NCBI GenBank assembly: GCA_947494695.1 | Contig: CANLWB010000012.1 | Span: 145,040-209,039, forward strand | DNA length: 64,000 nucleotides | From: an uncultured Flavobacteriaceae bacterium | GTDB taxonomy: Bacteria > Bacteroidota > Bacteroidia > Flavobacteriales > Flavobacteriaceae | Direction: 5' to 3' | In this document: in pieces, positions 54,939 to 64,000 of the stretch | Layout: each line of letters starts with the position of its first letter | How positions within the stretch are numbered: the stretch's first letter is position 1 | Position numbers and translations under genes: made by a program | Notes under the pieces: generated by a model | The model's database searches: none | What the model was told of the DNA's origin: nothing | The model's input: the letters and a program-made list of their open reading frames with translations, nothing else

Positions 54939-55943
54939 ATGATTTTAAAGACAATTAAAATACAAAGACTGTTTGTTTATATATGTCTCTTGGTTATAGC
55001 TAAAAGCTATAGCCAAGAGCTTCATGTACCTGTTTTTACACAATATTTGGCAGAGAATAACTTTGTTGTTTCCCCAACGTATGCAGGTATTGGAGATAAC
55101 TTAAAAGTTAGAGCTAACGGCCTAACCCAATGGGTAGGTATTAGAGATGCGCCTCGAAATCAATCGGCCTATGCCGATTTTAGGATTGCAGACCGATCCG
55201 GAATAGGCTTGTCCTTATATAATGATAGTAATGGTAACACCTTGCAGTCGGGTGGTAAATTTTCATTCGCACATCATCTTATCCTGGATTATTATGCCAA
55301 AATGTATCTGTCGTTCGGGATTTCATATAACCTAAATAGTTTTAGGATTGATGTTCCAAAGCTTAGACGTTATCAGGAAGAAACAGGCATACTCATTCCA
55401 GGTAATATTGAGGATGACAGAACAACGATTAACAATAACTTTGATGTCGGGTTTTTATTCAGATTTAAGGGGCTTTATTTAAGTTTTAATGCGAGTAATG
55501 TGTTACCTAAAAATTTTGATGAAATCATAAGAACCTTAGAGCCGGATTTACTTTTAAATTACCAGATATATTCTGGATACACATTTAGAGGGCCCAAAAG
55601 GAGCGGACTAGAATTTGAACCCTCTATGTATTATCAATTATTTAGTTCGGATGGCAGGTCAAGTACCGATGTGAATTTTAAGTTTAGAAAATTCGCCAGA
55701 AATGAAGATTACTATTGGGCTGGAATATCCTATCGTTTTCTTAACGATCAGTTCTTTAAGCCTCTTAATATTGGTCCCATGGCAGGGTTTAAAAAATCCA
55801 TGTTTTACCTTGGGTATTCCTACCAAATAACGGCTAATGCATTTTCTCCTTTTAATTCTGGAACACATATGGTTACCGTTGGATTCGACTTTTTGCGTGG
55901 AATTAGTAATTGCCCATGTACCCAAAGTCCTGTTCGTCACTAA
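54939..55943 (+). CDS. sprF: SprF-like PorP/SprF family outer-membrane barrel
   Basis: The 334-residue outer-membrane protein is needed in related bacteria for secretion or attachment of SprB. A signal peptide ends near AKSYSQ, and the mature start HVPVFTQYLAENNFVVSPTYAGIGD is a family hallmark. Further beta-strand motifs are RANGLTQWVGIRDAP, SFAHHLILDYYAKMYLSFGI, VGFLFRFKGLYLSFNASNVL and the C-terminal GTHMVTVGFDF. ATG 54939 is chosen; a GTG at 54933 in frame is an alternative. The start is 15 bp from the sprB stop, so the two are coupled. It is the last gene of the locus. Confidence 0.88.
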   Translation: MILKTIKIQRLFVYICLLVIAKSYSQELHVPVFTQYLAENNFVVSPTYAGIGDNLKVRANGLTQWVGIRDAPRNQSAYADFRIADRSGIGLSLYNDSNGNTLQSGGKFSFAHHLILDYYAKMYLSFGISYNLNSFRIDVPKLRRYQEETGILIPGNIEDDRTTINNNFDVGFLFRFKGLYLSFNASNVLPKNFDEIIRTLEPDLLLNYQIYSGYTFRGPKRSGLEFEPSMYYQLFSSDGRSSTDVNFKFRKFARNEDYYWAGISYRFLNDQFFKPLNIGPMAGFKKSMFYLGYSYQITANAFSPFNSGTHMVTVGFDFLRGISNCPCTQSPVRH

Positions 55944-56594
55944 TAAAAAAACAAACCTAAAGCGCTCTAAATAACTTTTAATATGCTGTCTCTCAAAAAC
56001 AACTACTTCCTTTATCCTTTAATATTATAATTCCGCTTTTATAGAAAGCGTTAGAAAAAACGTTATTATGTACCGCATAATACGCTATTGAATACCCTAT
56101 ACTTATGGAAGATTGTTAAAAATCTTTTAAAAACAGGTTTATTGTGTTAAATTCTGCACAAATATATATTTATACCACCCATTTTGGGTTTTATTTGTTT
56201 TAAATTATATCAGTTGCATTCTAAAATTTGTTCAAAAATAAAATGATAGATTTTGTAATAGATAAGGCATAAAGATTATACGTAACTTCTTGTGCAGAGC
56301 ATCGATTACTGAGCGTGGTCGGAAAAAAGTGAAGTCATGTTTATTTTCATAATGTCATATTGATGCAAAAGATACATTGTATTGAGTGCATTTAGGATGT
56401 AAGTGGTACGATATAGCTACGTTATAGAAAAGTTATAATACCTTGGATCTTAATTTGTAGTTTCGAGGTGTCACTTATAGCGTGATGTTTCAAAGAGTTT
56501 TTTTATGAAAAATTTATGCTATAATAATTTATATGTTATTAAGGCGTATTTATAAGAAAAGCGTTTATTTAAAACAAATTAAAACAACAACCAA
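55944..56594. other. Intergenic region after the gliding locus, weak hairpins only
   Basis: This 651-bp gap contains no convincing ORF. Small hairpins occur at 56034-56050 (CGCTTT/AAAGCG) and 56064-56082 (TATTATG/CATAATA, loop TACCG), possibly ending the sprB-sprF message, but neither is followed by a U-run. It should contain the promoter of the M16 peptidase gene; none was identified with confidence. Confidence 0.35.
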
Positions 56595-59429
56595 ATGATT
56601 ATTAAGCGGAAGGTTAAAACCATTGTTCTCTCACTGTGTATTTCTGGTTTTGCTGCACATATAAAAGCGCAAAATTCAGTTGAAAATCTAAAGCTAGAAG
56701 GTATGTTACCCATAGACGAAAGTATTAGAAAAGGGGTATTGCCGAATGGTTTAACCTATTATTTAAAAAACACAGACGTCACTAAGAACGTTGCAAGCTA
56801 CTACATCATTCAAAATGTGGGTTCGGTTTTAGAAAATGATAACCAACAAGGACTGGCACATTTTTTAGAACACATGGCGTTTAACGGTACTAAAAATTTC
56901 GAAGGAAAAGGCATTTTAAATACCATGCAAAAGCACGGTCTGGTTTTCGGAAAAGATATTAACGCCTATACCTCGTTTGACGAAACCGTATATAACATCA
57001 ATAACATTCCAACAACACCCGAATTAATTGATACCGGATTACTAGTGTTGCATGATTGGTCTAACTATTTGCTTTTAACGGATGAAGAGATTGATGCAGA
57101 AAGAGGGGTTATTAAAGAAGAATGGCGTACCAGACAGAATGGGGGTATGCGTATTTTTCAAAAGAATATTGGAACCATGTTTAACCATTCCAAGTATGCG
57201 CAACGTATGCCTATTGGTTTAATGGATATTGTTGAGAATTTTAAATACAAAGCGTTACGAGATTTTTATCATGATTGGTATAGAACCGATTTGCAAGCTA
57301 TTGCTGTTATTGGAGATATCGATGTCGATCAGATTGAAGAAAAGATTAAAGCCTTGTTTTCAAAGATTCCCGCAGTTAAGAAGCCAAAAGAACGTGTCGT
57401 GGTTGGCATTCCCGATAATAGTGCCATGTTGTATTCCATGGCTATGGATGAGGAAGTTGCAACATCCAGTATAAGTTTTGGGATAAGACACCCGAAGCCC
57501 TTAAAGGAAAATTCGGTGGCGAGTTTAAAAGCGTCCTTATTAAACAGTATGGCAACGAGTATGTTATCTAACAGAATTAAAGAATTGTCCAGAAAACCGG
57601 AAGCTACCTTTTTAGCTGCTCGAACAAGTTTCTCAGACCATTCGAGATCGACTAAAGCGTTTTATATTTCTGTGTATCCAAAACCCAATGAGCAGCACTC
57701 CGCATTTAAAACCGTGCTTACCGAAGTAAACAGGGCTGTTAAATTTGGTTTTACAAAAGCAGAAATAGACAGGACTATTATTGATTTTAAAAGTTATTAC
57801 GAAACCCAGATTAGTAAATTGAACGATAGGTCTCATAAACATATAGTTAAGCTCATACAAGAAGATTATTTAAATCATGTAGCAATTACAGATATTAAGA
57901 AAGAGTTTGAAATCGTTAAAACCATTTTTGGTCGCTTAAAACCAGAAGACATTCATAACGCCCTAAAAACATTGTATTCAGATAAAAATAGATTTATGTT
58001 GGTAACTGGTGTAGCGGGGAACACTAATTTAAACAGAGCCGATGCTTTGGGGATTATTAATTCCGTTGAAAACGATACCACCATTGAAGCCCATAAAGAT
58101 GATTTTTCAGGGAAAACACTTATTTCAGGATTAACCATTAATAGCGGGAAAATTGTTTCTGAAGTGGAAAACAAAGATTTGGGAGCTATAACATTTACTT
58201 TAGATAACGGAATCACCGTACACTATAAATATGTCAATAAAAATGCAAACGATGTACAGTTAAGAGCCATTAGTAAAGGTGGAATGTCATTAATTAATGA
58301 TGCCGATTTGCCCTCCGCAGGTTTACTGGGTAATGTGATACAATATTCGGGGTTGGGAGATTATTCTTCAACAGACCTGCCTAAGGTGTTGGCGGGAAAA
58401 ACAGCAAAGACATCCATAGACATTTCAGAACTTTCTGAAAGTATTTCAGGTGCATCTGTAACAAAAGATACAGAGAGCATGTTGCAAATGGTATACCTTC
58501 GTTTTGCTAAACCTCGTTTTGACAAAAACGGGTATGATGTTATCATGGAAAACGTAGAAAATTACAAAATTAGACGTCGAGATAATATCAATGAGAAAAT
58601 GCGAGATAGTATAACAGTAACGCTTTACGGTAGAAATAACCCGAAGCGTCGTCTGTTTGATGATACCTTTATAAAAGATATTTCTTATGATAAGATTAAG
58701 AGTATTTATAAAGATCGCTTTGGTAATGCAGCAGATTTTGAGTTCTTTATTGTTGGAGATATTGAAAAAGACGTTCTTAAACCCTTATTGGAAAAGTATA
58801 TAGCAAGTATACCAACGTCAAATAAAAAGGAAGATTGGAAAGATAACTCGACATCATGGTTAAAAGACCATATTGATGAAGATATTTATCTTAAAATGGA
58901 AGATCCAAAAAGCGCTGTAAGGATTAGTTATAAAAATGACTATAAATACAGTTTAAAGAACGCTCTTATAGCCAGAGCATTTGGAGATATGCTGCAGTTG
59001 AGATATACAGAAACCTTAAGAGAAGAAGAAGGTGGAACATATGGAGCTAGTGCACACGCTAGTTTATCAAAAAGACCTTTGCAAAAAGCATTTGTTTCTG
59101 TTAATTTTGATTGTAATCCAGATAAGGTCGAAACATTAATAAAAATAGTACATAAAGAAATACATAAAATAGCCGAAGGACATATTATTCAGGTGGATTT
59201 AGATAAAACATTAACGAACTACTTAAAAGAAAGGAAACAACGAAAGGATTATAACAAGTATGACATGAGTTTGTTAGTGCAATTTTACCGTGAAAGTTAT
59301 AATATGAACGACCCTAAGAATTTTGAACATATAATTAGTAGTATAACAACAAAAGATATTCAGAATTTTGCGAAAAAACTTTTAAAGGGAGCCGATTCGT
59401 ACGAAATCGTGTTCAAACCTAAAGTATAG
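56595..59429 (+). CDS. Secreted M16 zinc metallopeptidase (pitrilysin/insulinase family)
   Basis: The 944-residue two-half peptidase has a signal peptide ending near HIKAQ. The inverted zinc motif HxxEH is H89-F-L-E92-H93, followed by the expected GTKNFEGKGILNTM and INAYTSFDETVYNI. The distal zinc Glu lies in AERGVIKEEWRTR at about residue 170. The second, inactive half at about 530-940 contains the R/Y-type substrate-binding segment LRYTETLREEEGGTYG. It is probably periplasmic or outer-membrane bound and degrades peptides. It is monocistronic, flanked by gaps of 651 and 312 bp. Confidence 0.92.
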   Translation: MIIKRKVKTIVLSLCISGFAAHIKAQNSVENLKLEGMLPIDESIRKGVLPNGLTYYLKNTDVTKNVASYYIIQNVGSVLENDNQQGLAHFLEHMAFNGTKNFEGKGILNTMQKHGLVFGKDINAYTSFDETVYNINNIPTTPELIDTGLLVLHDWSNYLLLTDEEIDAERGVIKEEWRTRQNGGMRIFQKNIGTMFNHSKYAQRMPIGLMDIVENFKYKALRDFYHDWYRTDLQAIAVIGDIDVDQIEEKIKALFSKIPAVKKPKERVVVGIPDNSAMLYSMAMDEEVATSSISFGIRHPKPLKENSVASLKASLLNSMATSMLSNRIKELSRKPEATFLAARTSFSDHSRSTKAFYISVYPKPNEQHSAFKTVLTEVNRAVKFGFTKAEIDRTIIDFKSYYETQISKLNDRSHKHIVKLIQEDYLNHVAITDIKKEFEIVKTIFGRLKPEDIHNALKTLYSDKNRFMLVTGVAGNTNLNRADALGIINSVENDTTIEAHKDDFSGKTLISGLTINSGKIVSEVENKDLGAITFTLDNGITVHYKYVNKNANDVQLRAISKGGMSLINDADLPSAGLLGNVIQYSGLGDYSSTDLPKVLAGKTAKTSIDISELSESISGASVTKDTESMLQMVYLRFAKPRFDKNGYDVIMENVENYKIRRRDNINEKMRDSITVTLYGRNNPKRRLFDDTFIKDISYDKIKSIYKDRFGNAADFEFFIVGDIEKDVLKPLLEKYIASIPTSNKKEDWKDNSTSWLKDHIDEDIYLKMEDPKSAVRISYKNDYKYSLKNALIARAFGDMLQLRYTETLREEEGGTYGASAHASLSKRPLQKAFVSVNFDCNPDKVETLIKIVHKEIHKIAEGHIIQVDLDKTLTNYLKERKQRKDYNKYDMSLLVQFYRESYNMNDPKNFEHIISSITTKDIQNFAKKLLKGADSYEIVFKPKV

Positions 59430-59438
59430 AGCGTTTTT

Positions 59439-59595
59439 TGAAATTGTTATTCCGGCGGAAGCAGGAATCTAAATAACAGAATTTCGGTTTTTGACAATCA
59501 GGTCTAAATAAACGAGCAAAACCTGTTTTACATAACCAAAGACATATCTCTACTGCTCTGCCTCTAGGATAGTTCGTTTTAAGAAATTCTTTATT
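59439..59595 (+). repeat. Diverged, shortened copy C of the long direct repeat
   Basis: This segment aligns by eye with copies A and B. It keeps the TGAAATTGT start, AGGAATCTAAATA (GGGAATCTAAATA in A/B), the AAACCTGT segment, CTCTGCCTC and the GGATAGTTCGTTT/AAGAAATT end. It lacks the left hairpin and has many substitutions. It fills half of the 312-bp gap upstream of dsbD, so the element family is scattered through the genome rather than unique to the GT cassette. Confidence 0.65.
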
Positions 59596-59741
59596 AAATA
59601 TTTGAATGAAAGAATAGTATCTTTCTTAACCTTTTTTGTTTTTGTGTTAATTATATTAGTGGTTAGTCCGTTGAAATCGAAAAGAAAGATAGTAAAGGGT
59701 TATTTGAGAAAGTAGCCCTTTTAAAAAATATATGAATTGAT

Positions 59742-61874
59742 ATGATGAAAAAACTTATTCTCCTGTTAGCCTTATTTTCTTTAACTATTGGGAATTCTCA
59801 GATTTTGGAGCCAGTAAAATGGTCAACATCGGTGAAGAAAATATCTAATACAGAATATAAATTAGTGTCTAAAGCCACCATAGAATCTGGCTGGCATTTG
59901 TACTCTCAAACGGTTCCAGAAGGTGGGCCTATACCTACTACGTTTACATATAATGACGAAAAAGGAGCTGTTAAGGTTATTGGTAAAACCAGTGAGGAAG
60001 CAGGGCATGTTGTCGATGATCCTATTTTCGAAATGAAAATAAAGTTTTTCGGGGATACGGCATTATTTGAACAAAACGTAAATGTTACAGGAGATCTAAA
60101 AACCATTAGGGGAACTGTAGAGTTTATGGTTTGCGATGATACCAGGTGTTTACCTCCAACAGAGGTCGAGCTGGTATTTAACTTACCAGCAACTACAAAG
60201 CCTACGCCAGAAAAAAAAAATGAAGAGTCCAAGATCTCTGTCAGCTCAGAACATGCAGAAAAAGTTTCAGAAGAATTAAAACCAGAAGCGACAGAAGGTG
60301 CTGAAGAGGTATTACCAGCAGTTCCGGAAGATCATGAAAATGTAGAAAATAAGATTCACGAAGAGAGCGCGGTATCTTCTCAGGAGGTTAAGGATTCAAA
60401 GACATTGTCCAATTCAGAACCCAAAAAGAGTAAAAAAGGACTTTGGGGCATTTTTTTTATTGCTTTTTTATCTGGTTTTGCAGCGCTTTTAACACCTTGT
60501 GTGTTTCCTATGATTCCAATGACAGTGAGTTTCTTTACAAAACAAAGTAAGAATAAAGCTGTAGGCATTAAAAATGCGATTGTGTATGGTCTTTCGATTA
60601 TAATCATATACGTTTTACTGGGAAGTCTTGTGAGTTTGATTTTTGGTCCAGATGCGCTTAACGCATTATCCACGAATGTCTGGTTTAATTTAGCTTTCTT
60701 CTTATTATTAATAATATTTGCGGCCTCTTTTCTCGGGGCTTTCGAGCTTCTTTTACCCAATTCTTGGGCTAATAAAGTAGATAGGCAGGCAGATAGGGGA
60801 GGTCTAATAGGTATTTTCTTCATGGCTCTAGCTTTGGCTATTGTATCATTTTCGTGTACCGGGCCCATTGTAGGGACCTTATTAGTAGAAGCAGCTACAG
60901 GAGGAAGTCAGATAGGTCCAGTAGTTGGCATGTTAGGGTTTTCCCTGGCCATAGCATTACCTTTTGCTTTATTTGCGGCGTTCCCCGGTTGGTTAAACTC
61001 ATTGCCTAAATCTGGAGGTTGGCTCAATACTGTAAAAGTAGTTTTAGGATTTTTAGAGTTGGCATTAGCATTTAAGTTTTTGTCGAATGCAGATTTAGTA
61101 TTACAATTGCATTGGTTAGAGCGCGAGGTGTTTATTGCGATCTGGATTGCGATTTTTGGAGTTTTAGCGTTCTACCTGTTTGGAAAGATACAGTTACCAC
61201 ACGATTCACCAGTAACCCATGTCTCGGTTGGACGTTTAAGTCTTGGTCTAATCGTGCTGTCTTTTACTATATATATGATTCCCGGACTTTGGGGAGCTCC
61301 ATTAAACCTAATAAGTGCCTTCCCACCACCACAGCATTATAGCGAGTCTCCTTATGGAGTTGGTTTTGCGAAACAAGGATCGGTTTCAGGTACGACAGAC
61401 GCTCATAGCGATGTCCCTGAAGGAGCACACCTCATGCCTCCTCACAATATTCTAGCGTTTAACGACTATAACAAGGGCTTGGATTATGCCAAAAAAGTGG
61501 GTAAGCCTGTTATGATTGATTTTACAGGTCATGCCTGTGTTAACTGTAGAAAAATGGAACAAAATGTTTGGGTAAAACCAAAGGTATTAGATGTTTTAAA
61601 AAATAAGGTCGTTTTAATTTCTCTTTATGTTGATGACAAACGTAGATTAGAAGAGAAGGAAGTTGTAGATTCTAAACTAAAACCCGGAAAAAAGTTAAAG
61701 TACATAGGACAAAAATGGAGTGAATTACAGACTATAAAATACAAAACAAATTCACAGCCTTTTTATGTACTCATGGATCATAATGAAGATAATTTAATAG
61801 CCCCTGTTGCATATACCCCAGATGTGGACGAATACTTTAGTTGGTTAGAAACTGGTGTTTCAAAGTTTAAATGA
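59742..61874 (+). CDS. dsbD: Thiol:disulfide interchange protein DsbD
   Basis: DsbD moves reducing power from cytoplasmic thioredoxin across the inner membrane to periplasmic thiols. The 710-residue protein has a signal peptide, an N-terminal DsbD-alpha-like domain (about 25-140, [16 protein letters not shown]), a charged Glu/Lys linker (about 145-225), and about eight membrane segments (230-550). The transmembrane Cys pair is [12 protein letters not shown] and [12 protein letters not shown]-terminal thioredoxin-like domain has CVNC ([14 protein letters not shown] near residue 600). All three redox-active sites are present. The class V aminotransferase gene follows after 24 bp, so they may be co-transcribed. 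Confidence 0.94.
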   Translation: MMKKLILLLALFSLTIGNSQILEPVKWSTSVKKISNTEYKLVSKATIESGWHLYSQTVPEGGPIPTTFTYNDEKGAVKVIGKTSEEAGHVVDDPIFEMKIKFFGDTALFEQNVNVTGDLKTIRGTVEFMVCDDTRCLPPTEVELVFNLPATTKPTPEKKNEESKISVSSEHAEKVSEELKPEATEGAEEVLPAVPEDHENVENKIHEESAVSSQEVKDSKTLSNSEPKKSKKGLWGIFFIAFLSGFAALLTPCVFPMIPMTVSFFTKQSKNKAVGIKNAIVYGLSIIIIYVLLGSLVSLIFGPDALNALSTNVWFNLAFFLLLIIFAASFLGAFELLLPNSWANKVDRQADRGGLIGIFFMALALAIVSFSCTGPIVGTLLVEAATGGSQIGPVVGMLGFSLAIALPFALFAAFPGWLNSLPKSGGWLNTVKVVLGFLELALAFKFLSNADLVLQLHWLEREVFIAIWIAIFGVLAFYLFGKIQLPHDSPVTHVSVGRLSLGLIVLSFTIYMIPGLWGAPLNLISAFPPPQHYSESPYGVGFAKQGSVSGTTDAHSDVPEGAHLMPPHNILAFNDYNKGLDYAKKVGKPVMIDFTGHACVNCRKMEQNVWVKPKVLDVLKNKVVLISLYVDDKRRLEEKEVVDSKLKPGKKLKYIGQKWSELQTIKYKTNSQPFYVLMDHNEDNLIAPVAYTPDVDEYFSWLETGVSKFK

Positions 61875-61898
61875 AGTTGAATAGGTATAATGTAAGTT

Positions 61899-63407
61899 AT
61901 GATTAAAATGTTTAAGAAGAAAGAGAAGCCGTCTCACGTGTCGGAGCTAGAAGCGTATTTCCAACCTTTTAGAAGTAATATTGTAGGGGGAGAAGAGTCT
62001 TTTATGTCTCCTTATGGAAAAAAGAAGATTATTTATGCCGACTGGACGGCCAGCGGCAGGTTATACAAACCTATTGAGGAAAGGCTCCTTAATGAGATAG
62101 GGCCTTTTGTGGCCAATACGCATACGGAAACGTCAATAACAGGATCTGCAATGACTCTAGCGTATCATGATGCCAGAGAGATTATAAAAAGGCATGTGAA
62201 CGCATCAGAGGAAGATGTTCTTATTACCGTAGGAACCGGAATGACCGGAGCTATAAACAAGTTTCAACGTATTTTAGGTTTAAAATTGAGTGAAAACTTA
62301 AAAGATCATACGCAGGTTCCAGAAGCATTAAGACCAATCATTTTTGTGTCTCATATGGAGCACCATTCTAACCAGACCTCTTGGTTAGAAACTATTGCGA
62401 GGGTTGAGGTTATTCCATCGAATGAAGCCGGCTTACCATGCCTTGACAATTTAGAAAAACTTATTGAGAAACATAGAAGCTGCCCGATCAAAATTGCTGC
62501 AATTACAGGATGTTCTAATGTTACAGGTATTAGAACCAATTACCATGATATTGCCAAAATAATGCATCAGAATAATGGTTTATGCTTTGTCGATTTTGCC
62601 TGTTCGGCGCCGTATGTAGATATCAATATGCATCCCGAAGATGAAGAGATGTATCTGGATGCCATTACATTTTCACCGCACAAATTTTTGGGTGGTCCTG
62701 GGGCATCTGGCGTATTAATCTTTAATAAAAAATTATACAAGAATATGGTTCCAGATAATCCGGGAGGGGGAACGGTGTCTTATACCAACCCATGGGGAGA
62801 TCATGACTATATAGATGACATCGAAACTCGTGAAGATGGAGGAACACCAGGTTTTTTGCAGGCCATTAAGATTGCACTTTCCATTCAGCTCAAAGAGAAA
62901 ATGGGTGTACAAAACATTTTAAAACGTGAACATGAGCTAAACGCTATTATTTTTGAGAAATTAGGCGCTATAGACAACTTAACCATATTGGCCCCCGAGC
63001 ATAAAGACAGGTTAGGTGTGTTTTCTTTTTTTATAGAAGATGTCCACTATAATTTGATTGTTAAACTGCTTAATGATCGCTTTGGGGTACAAACAAGAGG
63101 AGGGTGTTCCTGTGCAGGAACCTATGGGCATTATCTGCTAAATGTAGATCAACCAACCTCTAAATCTATTGAACAAAAAATACTGGATGGCTGTCTAATT
63201 GAACGCCCGGGATGGATAAGAATGTCCATTCACCCCACGATGACTAATGATGATATTAACTACATCTGTGATGCGATAAAGCAAGTTGCGGAAAACAACG
63301 AAGCTTGGGGTAAAGATTATAAATACCATGCAGCCAAAAATGAGTTTATTCATAGGGGAAATCATAACATAGAAAAAGGAATAACTAAAGATTGGTTTAA
63401 GTTATAG
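61899..63407 (+). CDS. Class V aminotransferase, cysteine-desulfurase-like
   Basis: This is a PLP-dependent fold type I enzyme of 502 residues. The PLP lysine lies in TFSPHKFLGGPGASG at about residue 265, and FVDFACSAPYVDIN carries the Asp that binds the pyridine nitrogen. HMEHHSNQTSW holds the stacking His, and the C-terminal loop has GVQTRGGCSCAGTYGHYL with Cys residues positioned as in cysteine desulfurases. The N-terminus IIYADWTASGRLY is typical of a SufS/CsdA-related subgroup. No suf genes are adjacent, so a role in sulfur transfer is plausible but unproven. It starts 24 bp after dsbD. Confidence 0.88.
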   Translation: MIKMFKKKEKPSHVSELEAYFQPFRSNIVGGEESFMSPYGKKKIIYADWTASGRLYKPIEERLLNEIGPFVANTHTETSITGSAMTLAYHDAREIIKRHVNASEEDVLITVGTGMTGAINKFQRILGLKLSENLKDHTQVPEALRPIIFVSHMEHHSNQTSWLETIARVEVIPSNEAGLPCLDNLEKLIEKHRSCPIKIAAITGCSNVTGIRTNYHDIAKIMHQNNGLCFVDFACSAPYVDINMHPEDEEMYLDAITFSPHKFLGGPGASGVLIFNKKLYKNMVPDNPGGGTVSYTNPWGDHDYIDDIETREDGGTPGFLQAIKIALSIQLKEKMGVQNILKREHELNAIIFEKLGAIDNLTILAPEHKDRLGVFSFFIEDVHYNLIVKLLNDRFGVQTRGGCSCAGTYGHYLLNVDQPTSKSIEQKILDGCLIERPGWIRMSIHPTMTNDDINYICDAIKQVAENNEAWGKDYKYHAAKNEFIHRGNHNIEKGITKDWFKL

Positions 63408-63504
63408 GCTCTTGTTTTACCTAAACAAGTTTAGCACTCCTTACAAGAGTTTTTGTCATTCCTGTCCTGCCGCATCAAATTATATAAACAGAACAGGCAT
63501 TTTC

Positions 63505-63713
63505 TGTCATTCCTGCGTAGGCAGGAATCCACTTGTTAGGGATGCAATTGCAATAAAATCCTTACTGATTAATTAAGAAAAAAAGCATTATAAATTATGT
63601 ATTTGTTGCCTTTGCAGTACATCTAATTTGAACAAAATAGGTTTCCATAAAAATTAAAAGGTAATTTAATGTATGGTACAGTCTAGTAGATTCCTGCCTG
63701 CGCAGGAATGACA
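63505..63713. mobile_element. MITE-like 209-bp element with 25-bp terminal inverted repeats, copy 1
   Basis: The left end TGTCATTCCTGCGTAGGCAG (63505 onward) and the reverse complement of the right end (ending 63713) agree in 24 of 25 positions. Each end is also a small hairpin itself, ATTCCTGC/GCAGGAAT with a 4-nt loop (63509-63528 and 63690-63709). The interior is AT-rich and non-coding. This is the layout of a miniature inverted-repeat element or paired REP sequences. Confidence 0.75.
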
Positions 63714-63743
63714 GGTGATTGCAAATATTCTTAGACTTTATTT

Positions 63744-63952
63744 TGTTATTCCTTAATAGGCAAGAATCCACTTGTTAGGGATGCAATTCCAATAAAATCC
63801 TTACTGATTAATTAAGAAAAAAAGCATTATAAATTATGTGTTTGTTGCCTTTGCGGTACATCTAATCTGAACAAAATAGGATTCCATAAAAATTAAAAGG
63901 TAATTTAATGTATAGTACAGTCCAGTAGATTCCTGCCTGCGCAGGAATGACA
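63744..63952. mobile_element. MITE-like 209-bp element, copy 2
   Basis: This is an almost exact second copy of 63505-63713. Its left terminal palindrome is decayed (GTTATTCCTTAATAGGCAAG) while the right one is intact (63929-63948). The interior differs by only a few bases. A 30-bp spacer beginning GGTGATTGCAAATATTC separates successive copies. Confidence 0.75.
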
Positions 63953-64000
63953 GGTGATTGCAAATATTCTTAGACTTTATTTTGTCATTCCTTAATAGGC

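Larger units (their letters stand above)
63505..64000. repeat. 239-bp tandem repeat running off the window end
   Basis: The 209-bp element plus 30-bp spacer repeats with an exact 239-bp period. Left ends are at 63505, 63744 and 63983, and the third copy is cut by the window edge. The rest of 63408-63504 holds no gene. The array may continue downstream. Confidence 0.8.

Noticed and set aside
63505..64000. Possible CRISPR array
   Set aside because: The repeating unit is 239 bp and is conserved throughout, with no short repeats alternating with unique spacers, and no cas genes are present.

Overview
The window looks like chromosomal DNA of a gliding, probably marine, member of the Flavobacteriaceae (Bacteroidota). 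The evidence is low-GC coding sequence, a gliding/type IX secretion locus in the order sprC-sprD-sprB-sprF, a TonB-dependent receptor with an N-terminal carboxypeptidase-D-like domain, a secreted propeller glycosidase, almost no Shine-Dalgarno sites, and many tightly packed ATGA overlaps.

Layout. (1) 3-11883, + strand: the late part of a cobalamin operon: cobM (5' end outside the window), cobK, cbiD, an HX4DH cobalt/nickel permease, a fused ChlI/ChlD-type chelatase ATPase, cbiA, a PduO-type adenosyltransferase, cobW and cobN. It combines CbiD, usually linked to early cobalt insertion, with CobN, usually linked to late insertion. A REP-like palindromic element splits it at about 5.0-5.15 kb. 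(2) 12.0-17.8 kb: a divergent AraC regulator, a sugar-porter MFS and a DUF5107-TPR protein, probably one sugar-use unit. (3) 17.9-23.0 kb: a GT2 plus GT39 (ArnT-like) pair between two long direct repeats, next to a response regulator/histidine kinase pair. The promoter regions of both operons carry CTTAAG-N5-CTTAAG-like direct repeats resembling a PmrA box. (4) 23.1-28.4 kb, - strand: serine hydrolase, lipoprotein alpha/beta hydrolase, GH43-like five-bladed propeller protein, DinB-like protein. (5) 28.7-34.6 kb: Hsp20, an intact Sfp-type phosphopantetheinyl transferase, the debris of a nonribosomal peptide synthetase (condensation, PP-loop-like, adenylation C-terminal and carrier fragments), and a TonB receptor directly downstream of the debris. 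(6) 34.9-55.9 kb: a small secreted protein, a beta-helix surface protein and the gliding adhesin locus. The locus includes a 4387-residue SprB-like adhesin built from five to six ordered super-repeats of about 1.76 kb, and an SprD-like protein with an 8 x 114 bp near-identical repeat. (7) 56.6-63.4 kb: M16 zinc peptidase, DsbD and a class V aminotransferase. (8) 63.5-64.0 kb: a MITE-like element with 25-bp terminal inverted repeats, present in tandem with a 239-bp period and running off the window.

The strongest leads are the PmrA-like regulatory module over a repeat-flanked glycosyltransferase cassette, the decayed NRPS with its unusual PP-loop/adenylation fusion next to an intact PPTase, and the hierarchical repeats of the gliding locus. 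All assignments come from reading the sequence; no database search was run.
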